Below the pieces are notes generated by a model. That model saw only the letters and a program-made list of their open reading frames with translations. It did not search any database and was not told where the DNA came from. Position numbers and translations under genes: made by a program. From contig NZ_LSIJ01000009.1 of the NCBI RefSeq assembly GCF_001556185.1, forward strand, positions 1-64,000: DNA of 64,000 nt, in the 5' to 3' direction. The stretch is from Sphingomonas sp. CCH10-B3 (GTDB taxonomy: Bacteria; Pseudomonadota; Alphaproteobacteria; Sphingomonadales; Sphingomonadaceae). Every line of letters starts with the position of its first letter. The first letter of the stretch is position 1. Shown in pieces: positions 9,487 through 19,852 of this stretch.

Positions 9487-11310
9487 ATGCCACCCACCGC
9501 TTCCCCCCAAGGCAAGACCGCCGAGCCGCCGCTGTGGCCGATGCTGCGGCGCTTCCTGCCCTATCTCTGGCCCAAGGATCAGCCGGGGCTGCGCATCCGC
9601 ATCATCCTGTCGCTGCTGCTGATCGTCGCGTCGAAGCTGGTACAGGTCTATGGCGCGCCCTTCGCGCTGCAGGGCGTCGTCAACGACATGGCGAAAGGCG
9701 ATCGCGGCGCGACGACGCTGATCCTTGCGCTCGTCGTCGGCTATGCGGCGGCGCGGTTCGGGAGCGTGCTGTTCGACAATCTGCGCAACGCCGTGTTCGA
9801 GCGCGTCGGGCAGGACGCGACCCGGCGGCTGGCGGCGACGGTGTTCCGGCATCTGCACATGCTGTCGTTGCGCTTCCACCTCGAACGCCGCACCGGCGCG
9901 GTCACCAAGGTTGTGGAGCGCGGCACCAAGAGCATCGACACGATGCTCTATTTCCTGCTGTTCAACATCGCCCCGACGGTGCTCGAGCTGGTGCTCGTGC
10001 TCCAGATCTTTGGCTCGACCTTCGGGGCGTGGCTGGTGATCGGCACTTTGGTGATGGTCGGTGTGTACATCGCCTTCACCCGCATCGTCACCGACTGGCG
10101 CAACGCGCTGCGGGCGCAGATGAACGATCTAGACACTGGCGCCGTCGCGCATGCGGTCGATTCGCTGCTCAATTTCGAAACGGTCAAATATTTCGGCGCC
10201 GAGGAGCGCGAGGCGATCCGGTACGACAAGGCGATGGCCGCCTATGCCACGGCGGCGGTCAAGAACCAGAATTCGCTCGCGTGGCTCAACATCGGCCAGG
10301 CGCTGATCACCAATGTGATGATGGCGCTCGGCATGGGGCTGGTGGTCTGGGGTTGGTCGCAGGGCCGCTTCAACGCAGGCAATGTCGTGCTCGTCTCGAC
10401 CCTGCTCGCGCAGCTGTTCCGCCCGCTCGACCTGCTCGGCATGGTCTATCGCACGATCCGGCAAGGCGTGGTCGACATGGCGGCGATGTTCGACCTGATC
10501 GACGCGCCCGCCGAAGTCATCGATGCGCCGGGCGCGCGCGATCTGGTGGTGACGTCGGGGCATGTCCGCTTCGAAAATGTCGTATTCGATTATGACCCCG
10601 AGCGGCGCATCCTGAAAGGCATCGATCTCGACATTCCGGCGGGCGGCACGCTGGCGGTGGTCGGCCCGTCGGGCGCGGGCAAGTCGACGCTCGCGCGGCT
10701 GCTCTATCGCTTCTATGATCTCACGAGCGGGCGGATCACGATCGACGGGCAGGATATCGCCAAGGTCACGCAGGCGAGCTTGCGCGCCGCGATCGGCATC
10801 GTCCCGCAGGATACGGTGCTGTTCAACGACACGATCGCCTACAACATCGCCTATGGCCGCGAAGGCGCGACCCAGGCCGAGATCGAGGCGGCTGCGCGGG
10901 GTGCTGCCATCGCCGATTTCATCGCCGCCCAGCCCGGCGGCTATGACGCGCGGGTCGGCGAGCGCGGGTTGAAGCTGTCGGGCGGCGAGAAGCAACGCGT
11001 GGCGATCGCGCGCACCCTGCTCAAGAACCCGCCGATCCTGATTCTCGACGAAGCCACCAGCGCGCTCGACAGCCGGACGGAGGGCGAGATTCAAGCGACG
11101 CTTGAGGCGATTTCGAAGCGCCAGACGACGATCGTCATCGCGCACCGGCTGTCGACCGTGGTCAACGCCGACGAGATCGTCGTGCTCGAGGCGGGGCAGG
11201 TCCGCGAGCGCGGGACGCACACCGCGCTGCTGCGCAAGGGCGGACTCTATGCGGAGATGTGGAACCGCCAGGCGCAGGAGCGGGCGGAGGAAACGCTGGC
11301 AGCGGAGTAG
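9487..11310 (+). CDS. Atm1/HMT-type ABC exporter (fused membrane and ATPase domains)
   Basis: Half-transporter of 607 residues that should dimerise in the inner membrane. The N-terminal half has six predicted membrane helices. The C-terminal ATPase has a Walker A (GPSGAGKST), signature motif (LSGGEKQR), Walker B (ILILDEATSALD) and H-loop (IVIAHRLST). The sequence resembles the Atm1/heavy-metal group, whose members export glutathione-linked sulfur compounds or metals from the cytoplasm. The substrate here is not proven. I place the start at ATG 9487; a GTG at 9481 is the alternative. The longer open frame back to 9262 overlaps the opposite-strand small gene and does not look coding. Confidence 0.9.
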   Translation: MPPTASPQGKTAEPPLWPMLRRFLPYLWPKDQPGLRIRIILSLLLIVASKLVQVYGAPFALQGVVNDMAKGDRGATTLILALVVGYAAARFGSVLFDNLRNAVFERVGQDATRRLAATVFRHLHMLSLRFHLERRTGAVTKVVERGTKSIDTMLYFLLFNIAPTVLELVLVLQIFGSTFGAWLVIGTLVMVGVYIAFTRIVTDWRNALRAQMNDLDTGAVAHAVDSLLNFETVKYFGAEEREAIRYDKAMAAYATAAVKNQNSLAWLNIGQALITNVMMALGMGLVVWGWSQGRFNAGNVVLVSTLLAQLFRPLDLLGMVYRTIRQGVVDMAAMFDLIDAPAEVIDAPGARDLVVTSGHVRFENVVFDYDPERRILKGIDLDIPAGGTLAVVGPSGAGKSTLARLLYRFYDLTSGRITIDGQDIAKVTQASLRAAIGIVPQDTVLFNDTIAYNIAYGREGATQAEIEAAARGAAIADFIAAQPGGYDARVGERGLKLSGGEKQRVAIARTLLKNPPILILDEATSALDSRTEGEIQATLEAISKRQTTIVIAHRLSTVVNADEIVVLEAGQVRERGTHTALLRKGGLYAEMWNRQAQERAEETLAAE

Positions 11311-11333
11311 CGCATCAATCCATTCGGCCCAAA

Positions 11334-11423
11334 CCGTTCGTGCTGAGCATGTCGAAGCACCGTCCTTCTTTTTCCCACCGACGGACAACAAGAACCGCCC
11401 TTCGACAAGCTCAGGGCGAACGG
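11334..11423. repeat. REP-like inverted repeat pair
   Basis: Two arms, 11334-11363 and 11398-11423, are inverted copies. Over the 24 bases from CTTCGACA to GAACGG, 21 match when one arm is reversed. Each arm has the CTTCGACAAGCTCAG-type core that I recall as a frequent intergenic repeat in sphingomonads and related proteobacteria. The pair fills the gap between convergent genes, where such elements often help end transcription from both sides or protect mRNA ends. About 34 bases, containing a CTTCTTTTTCCC run, lie between the arms. Confidence 0.7.
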
Positions 11424-11445
11424 TGCGGGTGACGGTTCCTGATCG

Positions 11446-12336
11446 CTATGCGCAACTCAACCGGATCAGCTTCGCGCGCTTGTCGAACACGATCGACGAA
11501 CAGCCCGCGAGCGCGTCGCGACCGATGATCAGCACGTCGCGGCGCTTGCCGCCGCCTTTGGCAGTGACCACCACTTCATCCGGATCGGCATCGGCATCGG
11601 CGATGCCGGCAACCGAGCCGCTGTCGCCGATCCGCACCGGCACGCTGTCGAAGCGGAGTGGTCCGATGGCCAGGGTGCGGGCGAGCTTCAGCGTGCGGAT
11701 CGGGCGGTCGATGCCGAACGCGACTTCGGCCTTGCCGGTTGCCCCCACCAGCTGGCCGCCAAAATCGGCGGCGATCGCGCTGCCCGCACCTGCCGTCGCC
11801 AGCGTCTGGGCATGTTGCGGATCGAACAGGATGTTCACGTCGCGCCCCGCGACCTTGATCCGGCTATAGGTTGGCTGGAACGGGCGCTGGACCAGCGGCA
11901 ATGTCGCGACCCGCTCGCCGGGGCGAGGATTGCGCAGTTCGAAGCGGATTACGTCGGCAGGCAGCCCGCCGGGTCCGACGGCACCTTCGCCCTGCGGTTC
12001 ATAGCGGCGATCAAACCAGACCACGCGGCGGCGGAAGTTCATCGTGCCGAAATCAAATCGCGTGACGCTGGTCTGGCCGCCGACCTTGACCGGCCCGACC
12101 TTGACCGCAAAGCCGAACAACCCGCCCCGCAACCCGATCTGTTTTGCGAAATCGGGATTGAGCGTAGGTGCCGCCGGCGCCCAGGGCGTGATCCGGATAC
12201 GCGCGGGGCTGCCGCCGACGGTTGCGTTGACGAGCCCGTCGCCGCGCACCACCAGCGGCTGCGCGGGCCTGGCCGCGCCGACCAGCCCGGTCAGCGCACA
12301 AGCGGCGAGCAGCATCTTCAGTCGACGTGTCGGCAT
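11446..12336 (-). CDS. Secreted protein of unknown function, possibly retropepsin-like
   Basis: Protein of 296 residues from ATG 12336, chosen because it begins a clear signal peptide (MPTRRLKMLLAACALTGLVGAA). No family is certain. The C-terminal part (VLIIGRDALAGCSSIVFDKRAKLIRL) resembles the last strand-loop of bacterial retropepsin-like aspartic protease domains. However, I cannot point to a convincing DTG catalytic motif; the LFDPQHAQTL segment near the middle is the closest. A frame-consistent extension upstream to 12372 adds nothing typical. It is divergent from recQ, with 167 bases between the starts. Confidence 0.65.
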   Translation of the reverse strand: MPTRRLKMLLAACALTGLVGAARPAQPLVVRGDGLVNATVGGSPARIRITPWAPAAPTLNPDFAKQIGLRGGLFGFAVKVGPVKVGGQTSVTRFDFGTMNFRRRVVWFDRRYEPQGEGAVGPGGLPADVIRFELRNPRPGERVATLPLVQRPFQPTYSRIKVAGRDVNILFDPQHAQTLATAGAGSAIAADFGGQLVGATGKAEVAFGIDRPIRTLKLARTLAIGPLRFDSVPVRIGDSGSVAGIADADADPDEVVVTAKGGGKRRDVLIIGRDALAGCSSIVFDKRAKLIRLSCA

Positions 12337-12503
12337 CGCAGCTTCTCCCGGCGCGCCCGGCGCCCATTGCATGTCACCCGCGCATATCAGGCGCGCACCA
12401 TGGCCAAAGCAAGGCCGCGCATCGACGCGGCTGGGCGGCCAATCGCCAATGTGGTTTCGATGCCGCTTGCGGGCCGGGGCGCTTCGCCGGTAGCGGGTCC
12501 GGC

Positions 12504-14261
<1,758 letters not shown>

Positions 14262-14271
14262 GCTTGCGCAC

Positions 14272-14694
14272 ATGATCATTCCGCTCGACCCGCAATTCGC
14301 CGTCGCTCCCCAGATTACGCCCGGCGACGTTGTTGACATTGCCCGCGCCGGCTATCGCGCGATCATCAACAACCGGCCCGAGGGTGAGGAGCCTGGCCAG
14401 CCCGAGGGTGCCGCAATTCGTCAGGCAGCCGAGGCGCTCGGGCTGGTCTATACCGAAATTCCGGTGACTCATGCGGGGTTCGCCCATCCGCAGCTTGATG
14501 CGACGACCGCAGTGATGGCCGATGGCCCAGTGCTCGCCTTTTGCAGGTCGGGGACGCGCAGTTGCATGCTCTGGGCGCTTGCAAGCGCCAAGGCCGGTGC
14601 GGAACCCGCCGATCTGTTCCGCAAGGCAGCGGCGGCGGGGTATGACCTGTCGCCGGTCGCGGGCATGATGCAGGCATTGGCGGGCGGGCACTGA
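14272..14694 (+). CDS. TIGR01244 family sulfur transferase / phosphatase-like protein
   Basis: Protein of 140 residues with the dual-specificity phosphatase fold of the DUF442/TIGR01244 family. The active-site loop CRSGTRS begins at Cys91, and the early strand GYRAIINNRPEGEEPGQP is typical. Stand-alone members are annotated as sulfur transferases. The same domain is fused to a persulfide dioxygenase-like enzyme in the Blh proteins of some bacteria, so a role in sulfide or persulfide handling is plausible but untested. It lies 10 bases after recQ and 2 bases before a small membrane protein, likely in one transcript. Confidence 0.85.
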   Translation: MIIPLDPQFAVAPQITPGDVVDIARAGYRAIINNRPEGEEPGQPEGAAIRQAAEALGLVYTEIPVTHAGFAHPQLDATTAVMADGPVLAFCRSGTRSCMLWALASAKAGAEPADLFRKAAAAGYDLSPVAGMMQALAGGH

Positions 14695-14695
14695 A

Positions 14696-15046
14696 ATGCC
14701 GGGCCTGTGGCTTCAGCTGGGTGGGTCGCTGGTCGCGATCCTGATGCTGGCGGGGCTGGCGGCGCTGCTCGGACTGGGGCGGACGCCACCGATTGCGAGC
14801 GAGGATTTTGCCAGGGCCGAGGCGGAAGCGATGCTGTCGGGCTTTGAAGCCGTCCGCGCGGTCGTCGCCGCCGATGGCCGGAGCGCGCTGGTCCACGGCC
14901 GCGACGGCAGCGTCGCGGTGCTCAAGCGCCACGGCGCCCATCTCGCCGCGCGCCGGGTGCGCCCCGATGCCGTCCGCGAAACTGCCGATGGCTGGCATAT
15001 CGAGACCGGCGAAGCGCTGTTCGGCGCCGTCTTGGTTCGGCGCTGA
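14696..15046 (+). CDS. Small single-span membrane protein, unknown
   Basis: Protein of 116 residues. One hydrophobic helix lies at about residues 3-24 (LWLQLGGSLVAILMLAGLAALLGLG). A soluble domain of roughly 90 residues follows, with the string DGRSALVHGRDGSVAVLKRHG. I do not recognise a family. It starts 2 bases after the phosphatase-like gene and ends 21 bases before the sterol-desaturase-like gene, so it probably belongs to the same operon. Codon use matches its neighbours, which supports a real gene. Confidence 0.7.
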   Translation: MPGLWLQLGGSLVAILMLAGLAALLGLGRTPPIASEDFARAEAEAMLSGFEAVRAVVAADGRSALVHGRDGSVAVLKRHGAHLAARRVRPDAVRETADGWHIETGEALFGAVLVRR

Positions 15047-15067
15047 CACTGGTGTAAGCAAGCGGCC

Positions 15068-16042
15068 ATGGCGCTTCCCAACCCCACCGATCTTGCCGTT
15101 CCTGGCTTTGTCGCGCTGGTGCTGATCGAAATGGTCGCGGTGAAGCTGACTCACCCTGAGCGCTACGAGCCGCGCGATACGCTGACCTCGCTCAGCCTGG
15201 GCCTCGGCAATGTCGTGTCGGGCGTGATCTTCGGCGGACTGCTAGGCGCCTTTGCGCTGTGGGTGTGGAACTACCGGCTCTTCGACATCGGTTGGCAATG
15301 GTATTGGTTCGTCATCGCCTTCGTCGTCGACGACTTCTTCTATTATCTGGTCCACCGCGCCGGGCATCGGATCCGCTGGCTTTGGGCCAGCCATGTCATC
15401 CACCATTCGAGCCAGCATTATAATCTGTCGACAGCGCTGCGGCAGACGTGGACCGGGCCGATTTCGCTCGGCATCGTGATCAAGATTCCGCTGTTCCTGA
15501 TCGGCTTTCACCCGGCGATGCTGGCGTTCGTCGGCGGCCTCAACCTGATCTACCAATTCTGGATCCACACCGAGGCGATCGACAAGATGCCGCGCTGGTT
15601 CGAGGCAGTGATGAACACGCCGAGCCATCACCGGGTGCATCACGCGACCAACCCGCGTTATCTCGACAAGAATTATGCCGGTGTTTTCATCGTCTGGGAC
15701 AAATGGCTCGGCACCTTCGAGCCCGAGCGCGCCGACGATCCACCGCGCTATGGCATCGTCAAGAATCTGGGCAGCTTCAACCTGCTCTGGGCAGCGTTCC
15801 ATGAATGGATCGGCATCGCCAGAGACGTCTGGGCAGCGCCCACGCTCAAGGCCAAGCTCGGCTATATGGTGATGCCGCCGGGCTGGAGCCACGACGGAAG
15901 CCGCGACACGTCCGAGATCATCAAGGCACGCTGGCTGCAGCGGCAACAACAAGAACAGCAATTGGGGAGCGACGCGTGGAAGAAACCGACATCGTCGTCA
16001 TCGGCGGGGGATCCGGCGGGAGTGCCGTCGCTGGGCGGCTGA
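15068..16042 (+). CDS. Sterol desaturase / fatty acid hydroxylase family membrane protein
   Basis: Membrane di-iron enzyme of 324 residues with several predicted helices. The histidine motifs are complete: HRAGH, HVIHHSSQHYN, and HHRVHHATN with an upstream HTEAID. Members hydroxylate, desaturate or cleave lipids such as sterols or alkylglycerols; the substrate is unknown here. The arrangement HRAGHRIRWLWASHVIHHSS resembles the alkylglycerol monooxygenase-like branch. The last 67 bases overlap the GTG start of a GMC oxidoreductase, so the pair is coupled and may act on one substrate, a desaturase product being oxidised next. Confidence 0.88.
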   Translation: MALPNPTDLAVPGFVALVLIEMVAVKLTHPERYEPRDTLTSLSLGLGNVVSGVIFGGLLGAFALWVWNYRLFDIGWQWYWFVIAFVVDDFFYYLVHRAGHRIRWLWASHVIHHSSQHYNLSTALRQTWTGPISLGIVIKIPLFLIGFHPAMLAFVGGLNLIYQFWIHTEAIDKMPRWFEAVMNTPSHHRVHHATNPRYLDKNYAGVFIVWDKWLGTFEPERADDPPRYGIVKNLGSFNLLWAAFHEWIGIARDVWAAPTLKAKLGYMVMPPGWSHDGSRDTSEIIKARWLQRQQQEQQLGSDAWKKPTSSSSAGDPAGVPSLGG

Positions 16043-17562
16043 GCGAAGGCGGCAAGTATAAGGTCACCTTGCTCGAAGCGGGGGGCAACAACACCGGTTA
16101 CCGCACGCGCATTCCCGGCATGATCGCGTTCCAGACGCCCGCGACCAACTGGGCGTTCGAAACCGTGCCGCAGGTCGGGCTCAACGGGCGGCGAGGTTAT
16201 CAGCCGCGCGGCAAGGGGCTCGGCGGGTCATCGGCGATCAATGCGATGATCTATATCCGCGGCAATGCCTGGGATTACGATAACTGGGCCGCAATGGGCT
16301 GCGACGGCTGGCGCTACGACGACGTCCTCCCCTACTTCAAGCGCGCCGAAAACAATGTCCGCGGCGCCGACGACTTCCACGGCGACGGCGGCCCGCTCCA
16401 CGTCAGCGAACAGGTCTCGCCCAATCCCGGCACGATGGCGTTCATCGAAGCCGGTGCGAGCCTGCAGATCCCGCGCAACGACGATTTCAACGGCGCGCGG
16501 CAGGACGGCATCGGCCTCTATCAGGTCACGCAAAAGGGCGGCGAGCGCTGGAGCGCGGCGCGCGGCTACATCGAGCCCAATCGAGGTCGCCCCAACCTGC
16601 GCGTCGAGACCGGCGTCACCGTCGAGCGCGTGCTGTTCGACGAGGGGCGCGCCTGGGGCGTTGCCTATCTCCAGAATGGCGAAGCGAAGGAGCTGCGTGC
16701 GCGTCGTGCGGTCGTTTTGGCGGCGGGCGTGTTCGGCACGCCGCAGATTCTGATGCTGTCGGGGATCGGCCCGGCCGCGCATCTCGCTGAGCACGGCATT
16801 GCCGTCCGTATCGATCGCGGCGAGGTCGGCGGCAATCTCCAGGATCACCTCGATTATGTCGCGTCCTATGAATGCGACGACACGCGCTTCCTCGGCCAGA
16901 CGCTGAAAGGGCAGCTCAATGGCCTCAAGTCCTTCTGGGACTGGTTCACCAAGCGGCAGGGCGCCATGACCACCCCCTATGCCGAGGGCGGGGCCTTCCT
17001 GAAGGTCGATCCCGATTCGCCCTGCCCCGACGTCCAGCTCCATTTCGTGATCGCGGCGCTCGAGGATCATGGCCGCACCAAGGTGAAGGCGCATGGTTTC
17101 TCCGGCCATGTCTGCGTGCTGCGGCCCGAGAGCAAGGGCACGGTGCGGCTCGCGTCGACCGATGCGCGCGCCGCGCCGCTGATCGATCCTGCCTTTCTGA
17201 CCGATCCGCGCGACATCGCGCTGATGAAAAAGGGCGTGAAGGCGATGTATCGCATCCTCGAATCGCCGCCGATGACCGATTTCAAGGCGCGCGACCGCAA
17301 TCCGATCGATCTGAACGATGACGACGCGCTCGACCGGCTGATCCGTGCGCGGGCCGACACCATCTATCATCCGGTCGGCACTGCGCGGATGGGGTCGGAC
17401 GATGCGGCCGTCTGCGACCCGAAGCTGCGGGTACGCGGGGTCGAGGGATTCTATATTGCGGACGCCTCGATCATGCCCAAGCTCGTCAGCGGCAACACCA
17501 ACGCGCCGTCGATCATGATTGGTGAACGCTGCGCTGATTTCGTCCGCGCCGATCTGGGGTGA
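15976..17562 (+). CDS. GMC family FAD-dependent oxidoreductase (choline dehydrogenase-like)
   Basis: Flavoprotein of 528 residues that oxidises an alcohol to an aldehyde. The FAD-binding motif GGGSGGSAVAGRL is at the N-terminus (residues 10-22). The GMC signature RGKGLGGSSAINAMIYIRG follows, as does the second signature GVFGTPQILMLSGIGP. The C-terminal catalytic region has YHPVGTARMG and the FAD-contacting ADASIMP. The substrate is not known. The label choline dehydrogenase would be a guess, since no betaine genes are nearby. The GTG at 15976 is preceded by GGGGAG at good spacing; the longer open frame is an extension into the desaturase gene. Confidence 0.92.
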   Translation: MEETDIVVIGGGSGGSAVAGRLSEGGKYKVTLLEAGGNNTGYRTRIPGMIAFQTPATNWAFETVPQVGLNGRRGYQPRGKGLGGSSAINAMIYIRGNAWDYDNWAAMGCDGWRYDDVLPYFKRAENNVRGADDFHGDGGPLHVSEQVSPNPGTMAFIEAGASLQIPRNDDFNGARQDGIGLYQVTQKGGERWSAARGYIEPNRGRPNLRVETGVTVERVLFDEGRAWGVAYLQNGEAKELRARRAVVLAAGVFGTPQILMLSGIGPAAHLAEHGIAVRIDRGEVGGNLQDHLDYVASYECDDTRFLGQTLKGQLNGLKSFWDWFTKRQGAMTTPYAEGGAFLKVDPDSPCPDVQLHFVIAALEDHGRTKVKAHGFSGHVCVLRPESKGTVRLASTDARAAPLIDPAFLTDPRDIALMKKGVKAMYRILESPPMTDFKARDRNPIDLNDDDALDRLIRARADTIYHPVGTARMGSDDAAVCDPKLRVRGVEGFYIADASIMPKLVSGNTNAPSIMIGERCADFVRADLG

Positions 17563-17609
17563 TGGGGCCTGGGCTTTCGCGCACGCCGCAAAGCCCCTAG
17601 GCAGAGCAG

Positions 17610-17795
17610 ATGGCAAAGACCAACTGGCGCCGCATCGGGCTTGTCGCGACAATCCTGTTCGTGCCGGGCGGCTTCCTGCTCGGCGCGTCGATGGCCGCGC
17701 GGCGGATGCGCAAGGATGTGCCCGCGCCAGCGCCCCCACCATCTGCCGATTCCGATGGCGACCCGCCCGCCACCGATCCGGCCGCTGACCACTGA
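17610..17795 (+). CDS. Small membrane-anchored peptide, unknown
   Basis: Open frame of 61 residues. It has a basic N-terminus, one hydrophobic span (residues 10-26, GLVATILFVPGGFLLGA), an RRMRK stop-transfer, and a proline- and acid-rich tail. No family recognised. It lies 47 bases after the GMC gene and just before an opposite-strand terminator. The layout of charges fits a genuine small inner-membrane protein, but there is little else to support it. Confidence 0.5.
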   Translation: MAKTNWRRIGLVATILFVPGGFLLGASMAARRMRKDVPAPAPPPSADSDGDPPATDPAADH

Positions 17796-17796
17796 C

Positions 17797-17829
17797 AAAA
17801 AAGGGGCCGGGGCGTTGCCGCTCCGGCCC
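17797..17829 (-). terminator. Rho-independent terminator after amtB
   Basis: On the minus strand a GC-rich hairpin (GGGCCGG with CCGGCCC, loop of about 11 bases) is followed by CTTTTTTGT. It lies about 65 bases past the amtB stop and so should end the glnK-amtB transcript. Confidence 0.8.
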
Positions 17830-17895
17830 TAGGGCGTCCGCAGGAGGAACCCCGGTTGGGCCGCGTCGCACCCCCGTGCGCGCGGCCCGATCTCG

Positions 17896-19326
17896 TCAAT
17901 AATTATAGGCGCGCTCGCCATGTTCGTTGATATCGAGCCCTTCGGCTTCGACTTCGTCGCTCGGCCGCACGCCGACCGTGTATTTGAGCGCGAGGAACAG
18001 CACCGCGCTGACGGCGCCCGACCAGAGCAATGTGATCGCGACTGCCTGCAGCTGAACCAGCAGCTGCGCCGAGATGCTGTACGCCTCGGGCGTCACCGCG
18101 ACGGCCGGGAAGACGGTGTAGTCGAAATAGCCCTGCCCGCCGAGCTTGGGATCGGCAACGATCGCGGTGCCAAGCGCGCCGACGATCCCGCCGACGCAGT
18201 GCACGCCGAACACGTCGAGCGAATCGTCATAGCCGAGGCGGTTCTTCACCGTGGTCACGAAGAAATAGCAGATCGGCGAGACGACGAAGCCGAGCACGAT
18301 CGCCGTCATCGGCGCGGCATAGCCCGACGCCGGCGTGATCGCGACCAGCCCGGCGACTGCCCCGGTCACCGCGCCGAGCAGCGACGGCTTCTTGTGGACA
18401 AACTGCTCGATCAGCGCCCAGCTGACCGCCGCTGCCGCCGTTGCGACATAGGTGTTCACGAACGCGACGGCAGTGACGCCATTTGATTCGAGATTAGACC
18501 CTGCATTGAAGCCGAACCAGCCGACCCACAGCAAGCTGGCACCGATCATCGTCATCGTCAGCGAATGCGGCGGCATCGGCTCCGACTTATAGCCCTTGCG
18601 CTTGCCGATGATCAGGCAGCCAACGAGGCCCGCAATGCCGGCGTTAATATGAACGACCGTGCCGCCGGCGAAATCGAGCGCGCCCTTGCCGAACAGATAG
18701 CCGGAATCGGTAGGCGCATCGGGCAGGAAGTCGGGACCCGCCCAGTACCAGACCATATGCGCGATCGGGAAATAGACGAGCGTCATCCACAGCACCATGA
18801 AGATCATCAGCGGGGTGAACTTCACCCGTTCGGCAAAGGCGCCGACGATCAGCGCGGGCGTGATGCACGCGAAAGTCATCTGGAACACGAAATAGGCAAG
18901 TTCAGGAATGTAGACATTGTTCGAGAAAGTAGCAGCGTAGGTCGAGCCGGTGACGCCGCTCAGAAATGCCTTCGACAGCCCGCCGAAGAAGTGATTGTCG
19001 CCGCCGCTGGTGAACGCAATCGAATAGCCCCAGCCGCACCACACCAAGGTGGCGATGCTGACGATCATGAACACCTGCATCAGCACGCTGAGCATGTTCT
19101 TGGTGCGCACCAGCCCGCCATAGAAGAGCGCAAGCCCCGGCACCGACATCATCAGCACCAGTGCCGACGATACCAGCATCCACGTCGTGTCGCCCTTGTT
19201 GACCATGCCAGCCTGCGCTGCGGCGTCGGGCGCCTTGACGAGTGCGGTTTGCGCAAAGGCGGGCGCTGCCGCAGCAACGGCAGCGAGCGTGCCACCGGCG
19301 ATCGCAATCTTCAGATATTTGTTCAT
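17896..19326 (-). CDS. amtB: Ammonium transporter AmtB
   Basis: Trimeric inner-membrane ammonium channel of 476 residues with a cleavable signal sequence (MNKYLKIAIAGGTL ... AFAQT), as in E. coli AmtB, and eleven expected helices. Conserved strings include PGLALFYGGLVR, the pore region with GGTVVHINAGIAGL, and DSLDVFGVHCVGGIVGALGT, which holds one of the twin pore histidines. I start at ATG 19326 because it begins the signal peptide and has GAGGGGG just upstream; an earlier ATG at 19374 adds an unlikely leader. It lies directly downstream of glnK, whose product binds and closes the channel when nitrogen is plentiful. Confidence 0.97.
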   Translation of the reverse strand: MNKYLKIAIAGGTLAAVAAAAPAFAQTALVKAPDAAAQAGMVNKGDTTWMLVSSALVLMMSVPGLALFYGGLVRTKNMLSVLMQVFMIVSIATLVWCGWGYSIAFTSGGDNHFFGGLSKAFLSGVTGSTYAATFSNNVYIPELAYFVFQMTFACITPALIVGAFAERVKFTPLMIFMVLWMTLVYFPIAHMVWYWAGPDFLPDAPTDSGYLFGKGALDFAGGTVVHINAGIAGLVGCLIIGKRKGYKSEPMPPHSLTMTMIGASLLWVGWFGFNAGSNLESNGVTAVAFVNTYVATAAAAVSWALIEQFVHKKPSLLGAVTGAVAGLVAITPASGYAAPMTAIVLGFVVSPICYFFVTTVKNRLGYDDSLDVFGVHCVGGIVGALGTAIVADPKLGGQGYFDYTVFPAVAVTPEAYSISAQLLVQLQAVAITLLWSGAVSAVLFLALKYTVGVRPSDEVEAEGLDINEHGERAYNY

Positions 19327-19370
19327 AGTCCCCCTCACTGTCCCGCTGCCAGCTCGCGTCACCGACCGAT

Positions 19371-19709
19371 TCACAGGGCCGTCTCGTCGGTTTCGCCGGT
19401 GCGGATGCGCACCGCCTGGTCGATGTCGAGAATGAAGATCTTGCCGTCGCCGATCGCCCCGGTCTGCGCCGCTACCTGGATCGTCTCGGCCACGCGCGGC
19501 GCCAGATCGGCGCTGCAGGCAATCTCGATCTTGATCTTGGGCACCATCGACGTGGTGTATTCAGCGCCGCGATAGATTTCGGTCTGCCCCTTCTGGCGAC
19601 CGAAACCACGGACTTCGGTAACGGTCATGCCCGCGGCACCGATCGCGGTCAGCGCTTCGCGCACCTCGTCGAGCTTGAACGGTTTGATGATCGCGATGAC
19701 TAGCTTCAC
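19371..19709 (-). CDS. glnK: Nitrogen regulatory protein P-II (GlnK type)
   Basis: Trimeric signal protein of 112 residues that senses 2-oxoglutarate and ATP/ADP and controls AmtB, and in many proteobacteria also GlnE, GlnD and NtrB. From the GTG at 19709 the sequence begins in the classic way (KLVIAIIKPFKLDEVREAL). Tyr51, the uridylylation site, is in RGAEYTT on the T-loop. The C-loop has the conserved GDGKIFI. Pairing with amtB immediately downstream and a sigma-54 promoter upstream marks it as GlnK, not GlnB. Confidence 0.96.
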   Translation of the reverse strand: MKLVIAIIKPFKLDEVREALTAIGAAGMTVTEVRGFGRQKGQTEIYRGAEYTTSMVPKIKIEIACSADLAPRVAETIQVAAQTGAIGDGKIFILDIDQAVRIRTGETDETAL

Positions 19710-19745
19710 ATTGATCCCCCGGCTGTTGCCACGGAAGATCACTTC

Positions 19746-19760
19746 GCAATTTGCGTGCCA
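19746..19760 (-). promoter_or_regulatory. Sigma-54 (RpoN) promoter for glnK-amtB
   Basis: On the minus strand, TGGCACGCAAATTGC matches the -24/-12 consensus TGGCAC-N5-TTGC exactly. Its 3' edge is 36 bases before the glnK GTG, which leaves room for a transcription start near 19735. This fits NtrC-driven expression under nitrogen limitation. I did not find a clear NtrC box upstream by eye. Confidence 0.88.
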
Positions 19761-19852
19761 GACGTAACTTTACGTTAATCTCTACGAATTTGAATTAAGA
19801 TCATGTCGTGACGCGGTGCATTTTTGTGCAACTGCGAACAATTGCCCAAATT

